A stretch of DNA of 64,000 bases, taken from NCBI RefSeq assembly GCF_000003815.2, contig NC_049991.1:13468762-13532761 (forward strand). The letters are read 5' to 3'. The notes below the pieces were generated by a model. It was not told the origin of the DNA, ran no database searches, and worked only from the letters and a program-made list of their open reading frames with translations. This document shows positions 13,171 to 26,776 of this stretch, piece by piece. Position 1 is the stretch's first letter. Each line of letters starts with the position of its first letter. The stretch comes from Branchiostoma floridae. Lineage: Eukaryota; Chordata; Leptocardii; Amphioxiformes; Branchiostomatidae. Made by a program: the position numbers and the translations under genes.

Positions 13171-15197
13171 ACTTTGAGTTAGTTATCAGCCCTATATGTG
13201 GTGTTCAGAAACTGAAGGAATTATTACGTCTGCTACAAAACAATGGACTATTTCATAAATGGCACATTAGATGTGGTTATAAACAAACCTGTAAATTCTA
13301 CATCATACAACTTCAAAGAACTCACAAAGACCTGAGAGACTTGAATACAACAGAAAAATTAGCATTTCCAAATATTTCTTACCTTAGCTAAAGATAGAGC
13401 CTTTGCAAATATATCCATGAATAAGCTATAACCTGAAGAAACAGCTCAAAAAGATGGTTCCCTTTCATTTGGACCATTTTGTCATTGGTGTTTCCAAGAA
13501 GGCGGTGAATATCCTACGGGAGTACCTCAGCCCTGGAGACAAAATGGTGACATAAAAGCGAGCGCAGTAATAGGCTGTATTTGAAAGGCATCCATGTGGA
13601 ACAGATGGAATCTCGGCTTGAGGGAACAGGGGGACAGGACATCTTATTACTTTCCCAGGAGCTTGGAGAATACAGGCACATGTACACAAGGTGACTTTGT
13701 CAGCAGTCAACCTATTACTAACATTTTCTGCAGAAACAAAGCAACGTGCAAGTTAATTATCTTTTATTTGCAACTTGTCATACATGTAAACTTTGCAGAC
13801 AGATCATGATTTTTGAAAAGAGTAATTTTAAATTGCAATTCACTTAGCATTTGTGAGGAAATATAAGCAAATAGTATACATGTACACTCCCGGAGCAAAA
13901 TATACATTATTGAACTGCCATTTCTCAACAAGAATAGGGGGTGTAAGCTGGTATTAGCAATGGGGATAATTTCATTTTCTAATTTGTAACCATCAGAAGA
14001 GTTCCACAAGATTTTCTGGAGGCATCATTGGCTAGCGATAAAAAACTGGCAAATTTGGCCTGATTCTGATGCTCCAAAGCTTTAAAAGTCATACCTGATA
14101 TAGTTACCACCAGAGCTTCTTGGTACATATGCTGCATAAAGCTCAGTGCTGTTCTCCCAGTTCTCCAGAGAGCTAAACTTCCCTGAACATATTTTACAGC
14201 CAATAGGGAGATCTCATAAATGTATTATGAACATTGCTAATGAATGCAGCAATTACACCAAAATAGTAGCCAAGGTAAGAAGTATTTGCAAAGGATTTTG
14301 AGGGAATTACTACAAGGATGTCTTTTCTAATGCAGTACTTAAATCTGATTACCTCCCTTTTTCCATCCCACAAGACTGTTGCATTCATAATTTCACTTCT
14401 TTATTCAATCTGGGGTTTTCATTTCTCTTGACGAGGATCCATTTCTTGTTCTTGTTCTTTCCTTTTCTGTTTTCTGATTATTTTGCAGTCTGAGGCAATC
14501 ATAGCTTAATGCCCTTGGGAGTGTCTTTGTCTTGAAGGACAAAAAAATGGCTGCTGATTAATGTAATGCACCTATATGATGTACAGGGAATATTAACTAA
14601 AGCTTGAAGGTCATACCCAACAGCACGTGACTTTGTGTTCCTAAGGTCTGCATGCAAAGGATGATTCTGGCAATTTGTCAATGTCTGTAGGAATGGCAAT
14701 AAAAGTGTGTATCCCTCCAGTATCTGATCTGGGTGCCAGAAAACGTGTGGCTTATTCATTTGGCACATTTTTTTTCAGTATATCACCACACATTTAATGC
14801 CACTGATGTAATACGTAATCTCTCTGTTGCATAATATGGCTGATAGGATATACATCATGCTTTTCTTGAACGGCAATGGTAGATATAGAGAGTAGTATTC
14901 TGAGGAACTCCCTGTTAGTGTTGCACATATAACTAATGATTGCATATTGAGCATGACTGGATCTGTGATGGAAATATGGAGATGTCCTTCCTTCTCAAGG
15001 ACAGGTCTGTCCCTGATATAGATTTCCCCATCCCAATGTAGCAGTTAATCCACTAAGTCTTCTGAGGACAGTCATCTGGACATTGTAATTATGTAATGGC
15101 ACACAAAAATGGAATCTTTCTGTGAATGTTTGAAAATACTCATTCTACTAGACATATATCAACTGATACAATTTACTACAGAAACAATGTCAACAAG

Positions 15198-15258
15198 GTT
15201 CATTGACTTTTAATAGCAATGTAAAGAGCATTTACATTGTCATTAAAAGTTAATGAAC
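15198..15258. repeat. Short hairpin palindrome
   Basis: A 28-base arm starting GTTCATTGACTTTTAATAGC pairs with an arm ending AAAAGTTAATGAAC, with about three mismatches and a 5-base loop. The tiny loop fits a miniature palindrome better than a microRNA precursor. Confidence 0.75.
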
Positions 15259-18179
15259 ATTAGAATTTACACTCCAGGGTTGAATCAGGATTGCAAGGAT
15301 GAAAATGTTGTGTAAGATAATTTTTTCTTCATATCAATTATTTGAATGACTATTTTTTTTCCCGTTGCTATACTGTTGCAAATTCATGTTTTCGTCATCA
15401 ACAACAACAAATTTGTCATTTTCATTTCAGCCTCCCTCCACCCACTCATCTCTGGTCTGACAAAACCCAGCCTCGTTTCTCCTCAGAGGGAGATATCGAT
15501 CTGCCTAACCCTTCTCCACACAGCTTTGCTTCAACCATCAGGTATTCATTGCTTCCGCATGATCTCAACGACATACATGATTGCGTCTGACATCCCTGTG
15601 GTCTGTCCTATTGATGTCACACCTCACCTCATTAAATATTGACATCACCATATTATTAGCAAACCCCAGTTAAGTGCGTCACAGCAGAGTGAATTTATAA
15701 CACCATCAATTTGCCCAGCAAGCAAGTTCATTTTTGATGAGCGTACATGTGTAATTAGGTCTTTAAGTGTGTTCACACAGACTCGTGAATAGAACGGATT
15801 GACTTTCTTTTCAACTGTCAACTCAATGCCAATATCTTCTTTCTTTGTTAAACCATTTAGTACACAGTACATTTTGCATTATCCTTTGTTGAGTCTGCCT
15901 CATATAATTTCCATTTCATAAGCACACAATAACTCGTACATATGGTAAGATTCTCCACGTCAGTCTGCAAGCTCCTTCTATGAGACATTAATGCACCAGT
16001 AAGTATTGTGCATGCAGAATCATGCAAGACTTTGATTGCAAATGGGCTGCAAGGATTCAGAAAATACCAGTGGGATTCTCACATTAAAATGGGGTGCCTG
16101 ATTTCTAAATCAATACCTAACAGTTAAATTCTCATTACACCAGCATCCAGTGTTATTAGACAAAAAATATATCACCTCGAACCTTTCACATTCAGCAACC
16201 CGGCTCTTGACTAACAAAGAGGGAAGTCAATATTCAGTCCCACAGGAGGTGCTCAAAGCCATGTGCAAAGTGCCATAATCAACACGAGACAATTGCTAAT
16301 CCTATCACTGAACTGTGAACAGATTTGTCTCCGTGTGTCTTCAAATATTAACCACACTCTTTGACAGGCAATTAGAAAGAAAATCAATTCTGTTATGAGA
16401 TCCCGCGGGAGGGAAGTTTGTTAGCAGCGTGTGGGATCCCTACGGACGTATCTCTATATGCAATCAACTGACAGCCACGGACGTCATGGCTATTAAAAAT
16501 GCACACAACTGTTACTCCTCATCATCTGATGCATAATCCCCTCACTCTTCAACAGTTAGCTCTGAGGTTCACAAATCTATAATAACCAATCCGGTAAAAT
16601 AAGCAGATCTCTAAATTGTATTAATTTACAGGACGTTATATATAAACAATGAATCAAAATTCAACAACTGGAGCACAAAGAATATCTTTAGCTGACAAGA
16701 GTGATATGGTTCATAATATTCATGATAAGAGATGATGTGTGTTTAAGACACAAGTTAAAAGTTGACAATTGGTCCATAATTCTCTTGCAGCCATAACTGA
16801 CTGGTTTTCTACTTTTAAAAAATGTTTCCTTTTTGTTAGTTGGTCTATTTGCCAAGTCACATTAATGATGTTTGTAGCCAAGTGATATACATGTATGACA
16901 TATGATTTCCAATAACATTAAGGGCCTATGAAACAACATACAATAGAACAGTACATAGATGTAGACAGCAGTTACTTATTATGTTGAAAGGTCACCTCAG
17001 ACATATTGGATGTATGCATCCAGCCATTATAACTCAAATACCATAACCATAAAGCATGTGTGCCTCCAATGATTGCTCCTTTCTGGAAGGTGACAGTAAC
17101 CTTGACTGAGATAGACTGAGGAATCGTTACCTCCACTTGATGTGATTTTCTGCATGAAAACACAAGTAAATAGCTCTTCTGCAAGGATCTGAAATGGTTC
17201 TGAACAATTGTTGCCCAGACAACGAAAAAATGAATTGCAAATTCTTCACCAGTATGTACAGTAGGAGAGGGAGAAAATTATGCTTCACATCTCACAAAAT
17301 AGCTGCAATTGCCATGCACTTAAAAGGGTTTGCTTGGCTGCATTTTGAAGCTGTTATCAGTTTCAAACAATTCTTCTTCAGGCTGCTAAGGTGTTCTAAG
17401 TCACCTTGCAAGCCAGTGTCATCACAATCACTGACATTACCTTCTATAAGTCATGCCCAACAGCTTTCATGGAATCAGTGAATCAATGACCACGACTTTG
17501 GGGAGTCTAAAGGCGTGAGCCCAGTCTTTATCTTCCAAAACAAGGTCCTGATGAAACAGCATGATTTATTTTCAAAGATTCTTTTTCAATTTCAGTAGCT
17601 TTTACACATCGTGATTGTATACAATAAAGTTACATTGCATCTGGACTAGAATACAAATAAGAACTGGGGCAGCAGTGGGTAAAGAACAGAACTCAGAGGT
17701 GAAACTGCTGTGATTACAAGATAAGAAAAGAAAAGAAATAGAATAAAGATAGATTATGTGATCAGTATGGGGTGAAAGTAGAAATAGCTGAACACAACTG
17801 CTGAGCTAATTTCTTATCTACAAACCTGTGTGAACCAGCATGAGATAATACAAGACGGCACGTTCTGCATTTCAACTCTTCTATCAAAACCCCAGGATTC
17901 CAAATTGATTAAAAACTAGAGTCAACGAACCCATCTCTTCGCCAAATAATCATGCCTTTATTAAGACTTTAAGGTCTTATTGTTCCTCACAAACATTACC
18001 AAAACCAGACTGTGACCTGACAGATGACCTGGTAGCATCCCTGGTCAATCAGAATTTCATGCTTGTCAATTTAGACTTTGTCCCCAGTGTAAGGGCGTCC
18101 TCCAGCAAACCATCTGTATAACAGCTGTGTCCATAGATATAGGTCAAAATGAGATATATAGAGCACAGTTTATTTCTGT

Positions 18180-19260
18180 TAATAAGTTTTGCTGCAGTAC
18201 CTTAGGAAGCCGCTAGGGGGCCCACTATCATAATTCATCTTCGTTTTCCTGACCCCTACCCACCTACCAAATATCATCAGGATTTTTTCAAGGCTTCTCG
18301 AGTTATGCATTCCACAAACAAAAGGACGCACACACTCGGCCCGCTACCGTCCTAACGGAAAATGCTACGTCAACTATTTTCGAACACAACCTTCCTTTCC
18401 GCAGCCGCTACTTAAATACTAAATATCATGAAAATTCATACACAGCTTCTTGAGTTATATGCTGTTGGCATGGATTTATGAACTTTCCTCATTAATTATG
18501 CAAATAAGCTACTGATTTGCATAATTAGTATTACATTGTATAAGTCATCACTCATTCTATCTACATACCGAAAATCCTGATGATCTGTTTATACGTTCTC
18601 AAGTTATCCTCGTCCAAAGTTTGAACGGAAATCGGTGCCTGCAGGTCCCAAAAAGCCGCTAGGGGGTCCAAACTCACAGCACTTACTCTCTGTTTCAAGG
18701 GCTATCTACCACTCAAAAATCATGACCACAGCATGTCCAGAACACGAAGTGCCAAAATTAAAAGTTTTGCTGCAGTACCTTAGGCAGCCACTAGGGTGCC
18801 CATTATCAAACTTGACCTTCGTTTTCCTAACCCCAATCCACCTAACAAATATAATCAGGATCCATTCAAGGGTTCTCGAGTTATCTTGCTTACAGACAAA
18901 CGCACTTACATACAAATCCCGCTACAGCACCATAGGTAAGAGCCAGGTAAACCATTTTCGCACTTGACCTTCCTCTCCAAAACCGCTACACACCTACCAA
19001 GTTTCGTGAAAATCGCCCAGCTAGATTTTGACTTATGCTGCCAAAAACAAACCGCAAAAAACATACCAAGCTCGCTGCAGTACCGTAGGAAAACGCCAGG
19101 TAAACCGTTTTCACACTTGGCATTCCTTTCGACAACTGCTACACACCTACCAAAAATCACAAAGTTCCATCCACAATTTCTCGAGTTATATGCTGTTGAC
19201 CTACATACAGACCCAAGTCAAGCAATCTCATACTCTTCTTGGCGAAGAGAACAACTGGAG
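18180..19260 (+). repeat. Diverged tandem/dispersed repeat cluster
   Basis: TTCTCGAGTTAT recurs near 18,293, 18,871 and 19,178, with TTCTTGAGTTAT at 18,445 and TTCTCAAGTTAT at 18,595. GCTGCAGTACCTTAGG followed by CCGCTAGGGGG-like sequence recurs near 18,190, 18,645, 18,770 and 19,070. Units average about 150 bases with strong divergence. Open frames across it are repeat products. Confidence 0.8.
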
Positions 19261-20461
19261 GTGAAAAAACAATTTGAGTAATGACAGGCAATAACAAAAG
19301 GGACAATATTTTACCATTATTTTCACATAACCAATCAAATCTCCCATCAAGTTGCAATATGGGACCAATTGTTGACTCGGAATCTGTGTCACCACATCTG
19401 GTGAAGGGATGAAAGATCAATTCTTTTGACTATTTTTCGATACAATGCCATACACAAAACATTTCTTAAAAACTGCTGTTTTCTCTTTTTGCCTTTACAA
19501 TTGTTTTAGTATGTCTACTTTTTATTGTTAAGCCAAATAACACTTTATATACTAAACCTTGAAGGTAGTTTGTGTTTTCTTCCAACAGTATAGGCTTTGC
19601 AAAATCTGAAATAGGAAATATAGGCCAAAGTTTAGTCAATTAGTCACTGATCATCTCAATGTGGTAATGATTATCTCTCACAAACTTTTACTACTCAGCT
19701 GTACTTAAGCTCCCTTCAAGAAATATTTTAAGATGTTAAAGATCCACAGACGTTTCTGTTTATCTGCACCTTAACAGGATTTCTGGACTAAAAAACAAAC
19801 TCATTTATTGTCGAACTGCAGATAAAAACACCCTTAGATAGGAAAATCTGTCTAAAGCCAGCTCCTTCCACCATGCCAAAAGCAGTAACTCTTGAGCTTA
19901 CTACATGACATGATGGAAGATGCACCATAACCTCAGATGACACCATGAATCCTCCTGACAGGGACCCTCTGGGAGATTTTCTTGGTCACAAATCATCCAC
20001 ACGTTGTGAGGGACCTGCCGGCAGACAGGCTGTCATTACCAGGTTTATGATGTATGGACTGTAATAATCTTGCCATGGCAGCAGCAGCAACTGGGTTGGC
20101 TGCCTGCGACGTTATAAATAATTCACCGCAGCCTTTGAGAAGCAGAAAATACACATATTTCATGGTATTTTTGATCACACATTAGACCTTTTCTTTCAGA
20201 TGCCATTTTGCTGCTGCATATAATGCTCTGAAGCTCAATCCTGTTACATTATAGACAGACCCCAGCAGGGATGGTGCTTAAATGTACGCAGCAAACACAG
20301 GCAGACATTTATTGTGTATTGTGCAGGTACTTGAGGATTTTACTTCATAAGCTCACAATACTGGTGTTATAGTGTGGATGGAGTCAGAATTTCTCACAAA
20401 ATTGTGACGGATGGACTAAAAAGTCCTCACAAAAAGGTGACGGTTGTCCTTTTTGTAAATA

Positions 20462-21395
20462 CGAGGGCGGTTCAAAAAGTAATGCCAGTGGTTTTATAAC
20501 AAACTCATGTTTTCATCGAATGAGTTGAAATTTGGCACAAATGTACAAGGCTATATCCTCTTGAGATTGACATATCTCAATTTGTGGTTCAGATTTTCAT
20601 GAGCAACAGAGATGATTTTAAGATGACCAAACCCTTAAATGCTTGTCAGGAGATCAGTTCCTCTAGTTCTTACCATTTGAAGACTATGGTAGGAAACTGA
20701 AATTTCACCTGTATTATAACAAATGTCTCTATAGATTACATGTCAAATTTCATGTTTGAACTCTCAATGGTTCATCTTTTACAGCCACCAGAATGGATCG
20801 AGTTGCTATATTACAGACAGTTTGATTAATTGCCAAATACGTGATTTGTTGAATAAAGGTTTTTGTAGACGGCTTTTCCATTAGCCAAAAGATGCGAAAC
20901 TTTGCACAATTATTAACTGTTTCAAGATCAAGAAGTGTCTTAAGTTTGATTTTTCTCAGTTAATAAAAAAAGTCGGTTATGGACAGTTTAAGCAGCTCAC
21001 CCCTAATCCACCGCTAATTACGACCCTGACGACCTCACTTCACACCAGGAACGAAAAAATAATAAATGATTGTATTTACAAAATTAAAATAGGCACGTGG
21101 CTTACAGAGAAGTGCAACTTGATACATGTGCAATTTCAGTTTCTTACAATAGCTACAAGTGATTTAGAAACATTATCAACTGTACGTTAATTAACCCTCT
21201 AATTTCTTCCGACGGGATACAGGGGTGTGGTCAACTTGAAGTCAACTCAGTCACTCATGAAAATTTCAACAACAAATTGAAATATGTCAATCTCAAGAGG
21301 ATATATTCTTGTACCTTTGTGCCAAATTTCAGCTCATTCGATGAAAACATGAGCCTGTTATAAAACCAGTGGCATTACTTTTTGAACCGCCCTCG
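20462..21395. mobile_element. Non-autonomous mariner-type element with about 160-base inverted ends
   Basis: Both ends begin CGAGGGCGGTTCAAAAAGTA and match in inverted orientation for about 160 bases. The element (934 bases) is flanked by TA on each side (20,460-20,461 and 21,396-21,397), the target duplication of Tc1/mariner elements. No transposase frame remains inside. Confidence 0.9.
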
Positions 21396-21624
21396 TATCT
21401 CGCTGCTAGACATAAAGAAAACGGTATAAAATAAAAAGTCCAACAAAAACTCCTAAACACACGTCAAAAAACAGCGGGGGCCAAACTTCTGCTTGGAGAG
21501 TATTGCAGCTGTTCTACTCCTTGATGCTATTGAACATATCTATGTGACCAGGTGTTGCCCTCTTTTAGAAATGGGTTGTCTATTGGAAACAGACAATAAT
21601 TACCTCCATGCCACACTAATGAAA

Positions 21625-21853
21625 GTAACATACATTCTCATAATTCCACCAGGTGTCATTATACCGCCACCTCAAAAAACGTTAGTATAGAGGTCTTCTC
21701 AAGATTCTCTTGAACATTGAATGCTAGATATCTTAAATGTAATACAATTCAGATATTAAGGTGTTGAAGACAATCTTGAGAAGGCCTCTATAACAACGGT
21801 TTTTGAGGTGGCAATATAATAACATCTGGTGGAATTATTAGAATGTATGTTAC
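21625..21853. mobile_element. Palindromic MITE, about 115-base arms
   Basis: GTAACATACATTCT at the left pairs with AGAATGTATGTTAC at the right. Inner arms contain GCCACCTCAAAAA / TTTTTGAGGTGGC and AGAGGTCTTCTCAAGAT / ATCTTGAGAAGGCCTCT. Confidence 0.88.
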
Positions 21854-22175
21854 ATGTGCCTGAGGAACCCTGTCATTACAACATTTTTGACATTCTCCCT
21901 ACGGCCTAACCATGAATAGAATTCATATAGGACCGCCCCACACTGCACAAAATCCAACCTTAACATACACCTTAAAGCAACCGTAAAAGTAGCGTGTTTT
22001 TTTTTCATGAAAGCATGCTTTACACATGCTTTAAGTGTGCTTGAATATAAGATTTCATGTGGTGCCGGCAGGTAGTGGCATGCATTTTCATAATGATTTT
22101 TGAAAGTTACCCTGGACACATACATGTAGGCTGGAGGTGATTTTCAGAGGACATAAAGCATACAGCCACACATGT

Positions 22176-22320
22176 ACATACATGTGACACTGGTTCACCT
22201 TTATCCGCAGGCTACGTCTGTTGTTTATGTTTTGAAAAACATTATTCATGGACATCAAGTTGGCGGACGGTGGTTTCAAACTATAATATTTCTAAAATAT
22301 TGACATTTGAAACCACTTTT
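22176..22320. mobile_element. MITE copy (GGTTCACCTTTATCCG family), partial
   Basis: Carries ACACTGGTTCACCTTTATCC and GGCGGACGGTGGTTTCAAA, with an inner inverted TTTGAAACCAC. It lacks the far terminus seen in the copy at 25,249-25,479. Confidence 0.75.
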
Positions 22321-24096
22321 CGTTGACTTGATATTGCTGATTACCCTATTGTTATCAAGCGTTAACTGTTAGTATATTTCACGTAATATGGAAATGTCTT
22401 TTCCTGTCAATGTCTCCGTAACTGGGGTTTTCTCTATTTTCAGCAATAAGATAAGTCAAAATCTCTGTATAAAATAAAAACAAACTGATCACACTTTGTA
22501 TTCCTGAGCCGTCCTCTCACAAAATTACAGTTACACGTCATAAGCCATTAAATGGAGGTGTGACACCATCTGGAAAGGTGCACATCTTCCGAGAAGAAAA
22601 CAGAAAGTGCCAGGAAGCATACGCATAGTAAAAGCGGCGTATTCTCCTTTCCCCCATAGAGTACAAAATATGAAGATGGATCCATCACCGGTCAGGTGGG
22701 CTTCACACCAGTCTGGCTTTGCTACAAATTAATGAAGTACGATCACACTTCTGTATTCACTCCTTGTCCTTGCTCGGCACTGCCTACAGTGACATGATCG
22801 GTGCCGTGATTCACCAGAGACCAACATCCAATAAACATGCTTCCACAAGAGTAATGAACTGCTGATGGCACAATACAGGCAATATCATCCAGCACACTGT
22901 CTCCTCCCTTGGGTCGGGTTAAGGGTCATATAGATGTCACAAATCACAATGTGTTACCTGTCCTCTGGATGCAAGAGCTAATAGGGCCTGCAAATACACA
23001 CCTGAATTGTACCTTTTAATCATTTTATGACCCATCCATTGTTTGCGTGTCCATGTTGTTAATTTTGTTATTGATCTGTCAAGTTAAGGTTCCAAAAATA
23101 CATTTTCATCAATTTCGTATTATGAAGTTAATTTTTTCTGGACAGACAGGGTGAAATTTTGTCCATCGCGGCAGGCAAATTTCTGACTCAGACAGATCAG
23201 CGGGTCCTGGAGACAGTCCTGCCAAAAAGAACTATTTTCAAAGATTATCTTTCTGTCGTTTTGATGGACAAATTTTAATGCTCTGCATGATACATTTTAC
23301 AGAAACATCATGCCAGGACGGATAAGAGCTTTATTACAGGGATACACGCAACAAAGTACAATTTTCAAGAGTGATGTTATCAGCCATGTTTTATTCATAA
23401 AGCACAACACAAGTGTTTTTACTGAGCAGGAGAGACACAAAAGTCTAAGTAATGACTATATTTCAAGTGTCTTCTCAGTAAAAATCAATGTTCAAATTGT
23501 TTTTGAGAACAAAGGAAACACAGGAAGGAAAGATTACTGACACTACTTCGATAAAATACAGACTTCCATCTATGTAATCATTTCTATAGCCGTTGGTCAA
23601 CATTTCCCAATGGAATAAAAAAGAGTCATGCAAATATATTGTAACTTGAAATTTGGGCGGCCTATATGTATATTTGCAGGTCAAGAAAAGTTCAAACTGG
23701 ACAATGTCAGAAACCACCCTATCAATGGAAGCAGGCCACCAGGCCAGATATACAAAGGGCTTGCAGTAGTGCCTTTCTGTACATCAGCATGAATGAGTGT
23801 CCTGGTTTCTTTTAGCTAGCAACCAGGTCAATGCACCTAACAGTGGCTACACAGAATCCAAGGGAGAGTGGCCTGAATACAAGGTTCGGCATTATCCATG
23901 GGACGCTAATCTCTTCTGACTCAGACATGTTTACTAACCACAAAAAGTGCTGGCTGTCTTTGGACAGTTCTATAAGGGTACATTGATCTGTGATTAGATG
24001 TTTCCTAAAAAGTTAGTCAGGACTTGTCAAGTAGTTTTAAAATATTAGAAGGTACAGAACAGTTATGACAGTTCTGTACATTGTTACATTTACCGA

Positions 24097-24250
24097 TACA
24101 TGTACATGTAATGCTAGCTCACCTTTATTTGCGGAGTAACCTATATCCGTCGTTTTTAAAAACGGTATTTAACGATGGCTTCAAATGGCATCATTTGCAA
24201 TTAAAGATATTGTAATTTGAAGCTAGTAACGTTAGATGTCTCTCCGTTAA
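24097..24250. mobile_element. MITE copy (GGTTCACCTTTATCCG family), diverged
   Basis: ACATGTAATGCTAGCTCACC starts the copy, followed by TATATCCGTCG and a diverged inner palindrome (ATGGCTTCAAATG / TTTGAAGC). Confidence 0.6.
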
Positions 24251-24979
24251 TTTCTGCAATAATTCAAGAACCAAGATATTTAATTGGCTTGGCCCAATCA
24301 AGTTTTAAAACATTACCATTACCTTTGGACACTTCTGTGAGGAGGTGACCTTTATCTGTCCCATAGAGACTCATTATAGTTTCTGTCTGTTGACATTTAT
24401 ACGCAGACTGTTCTTTCTGCAAGAAATGCCAATACACATCCAGATAAGTGTAAATCATGGAAAAGTTTGGTTACATGCAGTATTTGTAGGGTTTTGCACC
24501 TTTTTTGGTACATCTGAGCTCATTCAAGCTGCTACTAGCAAAAGGCAATTGTCATCGTACAAGAATTTTTCCTCACCATTACTCAAGTGTAGCCTGAAAA
24601 GAACTGGACATTTTGGCCAATCGTTACCAGGGAGGCTTAGAAAAGGATTGTTAAAAAAAGTGCTCCAAAGAGACTTTCAGCCACTGGCAGCAACAAAAGC
24701 AGTTGTTTCAAATCACATTTACATGGAAATGAGTTACGTAGGCTCTGACGTGAATAAGTGCGCTGCTTTTTTCTAAGACTAATAAAGGAGCTCCATTTTT
24801 CTTTGAAAGAACCAAGGAGGTTGAAAGAACGGACCCTAACATTTCCCTACTGCCAGAAAGACAGCTGGAAACCTATCGTACAGTAGCAGTTTCTCCTGCT
24901 TCCTAAATAAACACTTTTAAGGCTTTCCCTGCTGTGGGATCAACCACCCATCAAATTTGTTTTGATAAGCAGAGAGAGT

Positions 24980-25030
24980 AGGCAGGGGGAGGGTTAACAT
25001 GTGTCAGCAGGGGGAGGGTTAACATGTGTG
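24980..25030 (+). repeat. Tandem duplication of a GCAGGGGGAGGGTTAACATG unit
   Basis: Two adjacent copies differ by a few bases. Confidence 0.85.
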
Positions 25031-25248
25031 TAAAGTCCCATTAACCCTCTGGTGACACAGGTTGTCTGTAACAGCCTGGCTCTAATTAGCCCACCTGCCA
25101 GGAGGGTTCAGTTGTTAGTGTTTCTTCCTTGATAGATGCCCACAGTCTGTTTCTCATGCCCCAAGTCTGATGTATATCAAAATCTCAATATTGTGGGGTT
25201 AAGAGTAGAAAGAACAAAACTATTGAGTGGGTATGTACATGTATGATA

Positions 25249-25479
25249 TACATGTAACGCTGGTTCACTTTTATCCGAGGGTAACCTTTATTCGTTGTTC
25301 GTACAAAAAACGTATTTAGGGATATAAAGTCGACGGACGGTGGTTTAAGATCGGAACATTTTGAAAATATTGCAAATTTGAAACCACTGTCAGCAGACTT
25401 AATACTTCTAAATGTGCTGTTTTTAAAGACAACGGATAAAGGTCACCACATGGATAAAGGTGAACTAGCATTACATGTA
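25249..25479. mobile_element. Full-length MITE (GGTTCACCTTTATCCG family)
   Basis: The left end TACATGTAACGCTGGTTCAC and the right end GTGAACTAGCATTACATGTA are inverted copies. Further inner pairs are TTTATCCGAGGGT / ACGGATAAAGGT and GGTGGTTT / TGAAACCACTG. 231 bases, no coding capacity. Confidence 0.88.
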
Positions 25480-25480
25480 A

Positions 25481-25640
25481 TCTCCAAGCAGATCCACTGG
25501 TGGCTAGACCGTACCTATCGGCCCAAACAGTACCCATTGTCCTCCAGTGGAGTATGTCCAGAGACAAGTACAAGGACAATGTAATCTCCAAGCAGATCTA
25601 CTGGTAGGAAAACAGTACCCATTGGCCACCAGTGGAGTAT
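25481..25640 (+). repeat. Two tandem copies of a TCTCCAAGCAGATC-containing unit
   Basis: ATCTCCAAGCAGATC, ACAGTACCCATTG and CCAGTGGAGTAT recur in order. The same TCTCCAAGCAGAT end occurs near 36,747 and 40,110, with inverted forms near 60,885 and 62,484, so it is a dispersed family. Confidence 0.8.
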
Positions 25641-26752
25641 CTACAGAGGCATGCATGACAAAAAAAATTGAAAAAGAGACCTCCCTAGTATTAGTATTAT
25701 TCATATAAATTCTCGTATCAATTCTAGAGTTAATTCTGTCTTCTTTTTTTTTCAAGTGTTGCATCTAGATATTTCAATGCATGCAATATTTCCTGTAACG
25801 CTTGCCTCAAAAAAGCAAACGTTAGGATTCCAGAGAGGCCATGGGTCATGGTAAAACAATGACTCAGAGGCATTCCAGAAAAGCTTGGAAAAAGCACAAT
25901 CTTTTGCAGGTTTTCTGGTAACACCTAAGCTTATAATCTTGGTCATCAACCACCTGTATATACAGGAAGCCAAAGCCCAGGCTTTCTGTGTTTCTTGAAT
26001 TAAACCGAGTCTCCTTAGGCAGACTGGAAAGCAATATTCTCTGGCAGACAAAAGACTGGCCTTCATACTGATCAGTGAATACACAAAATACCTGTGCTGC
26101 CATGCCTTAAGGTCCATTATACATGTATGTCATGTGCTACTTTAACAACTGGTTAACCGGCATCTAACATACCAACAATCTTAAAAATCCCAATGAGTTT
26201 GCACACTAATGCTAAGTGCGCTTGCTCTCAAAATATAACTTGTCTTGAATACGACATGCTGGGTCCGTTTGCTCTTGCGAGGAGAAGAAGTGACAAGGAT
26301 TGACCTGCGTAACCCCTGACATCATTTGGTGTAAACAATCCATTCAGTAACACTCCCTTTGTGCCATTTATATAGAGAAACTTGCAACTGTTTATACATG
26401 GGTGTCCAACTACTGTGGTTAAGTGTCTGTAAGGGTCAAGCAAAAGTACACCATGACAGGTGAAGGCTGAGGCATAGGTCCTTGGAGGGAGGTCAAACTA
26501 GATAATGTCAAGAAGAGGTTCCTTCAAGAAGTTACATGTATTTGAACCATGGCTGTCTCCAGCTTTGAATTTCGTTCCATCCCACTCATTGTTTGGGAGC
26601 TCATGTTGTTGATATTCCTTTTTAAACATGTCATTTTAAACCTGTGAACAGTTTCATGTCATGAAGGCTAAGGTAAAAAAACAATTCCGTCCCAACAAGC
26701 AAATTTCCATCCTGGAGCAGAGGGATGGGTCTTGGAGACAGCTCTTATTTGA

Positions 26753-26776
26753 GCACTATCACTATCACTATCACTT
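26753..26776 (+). repeat. CACTAT microsatellite
   Basis: Four short tandem copies of CACTAT. Confidence 0.85.

Noticed and set aside
15198-15258. microRNA precursor
   Set aside because: The loop is only five bases and the stem is a simple palindrome, so a miniature element is more likely.
23070-23100. ACCTTAACTTGACAG on the minus strand, a U12-like branch point and acceptor
   Set aside because: The following sequence has no Cav3 similarity and reaches a stop soon after.
24345-24776. Plus-strand open frame of 143 codons
   Set aside because: No domain, no splice context, and composition like the surrounding intron. It overlaps MITE-related sequence.
25752-26117. Minus-strand open frame of 121 codons
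   Set aside because: No recognisable domain and overlapped by other frames of similar quality. Read as chance.
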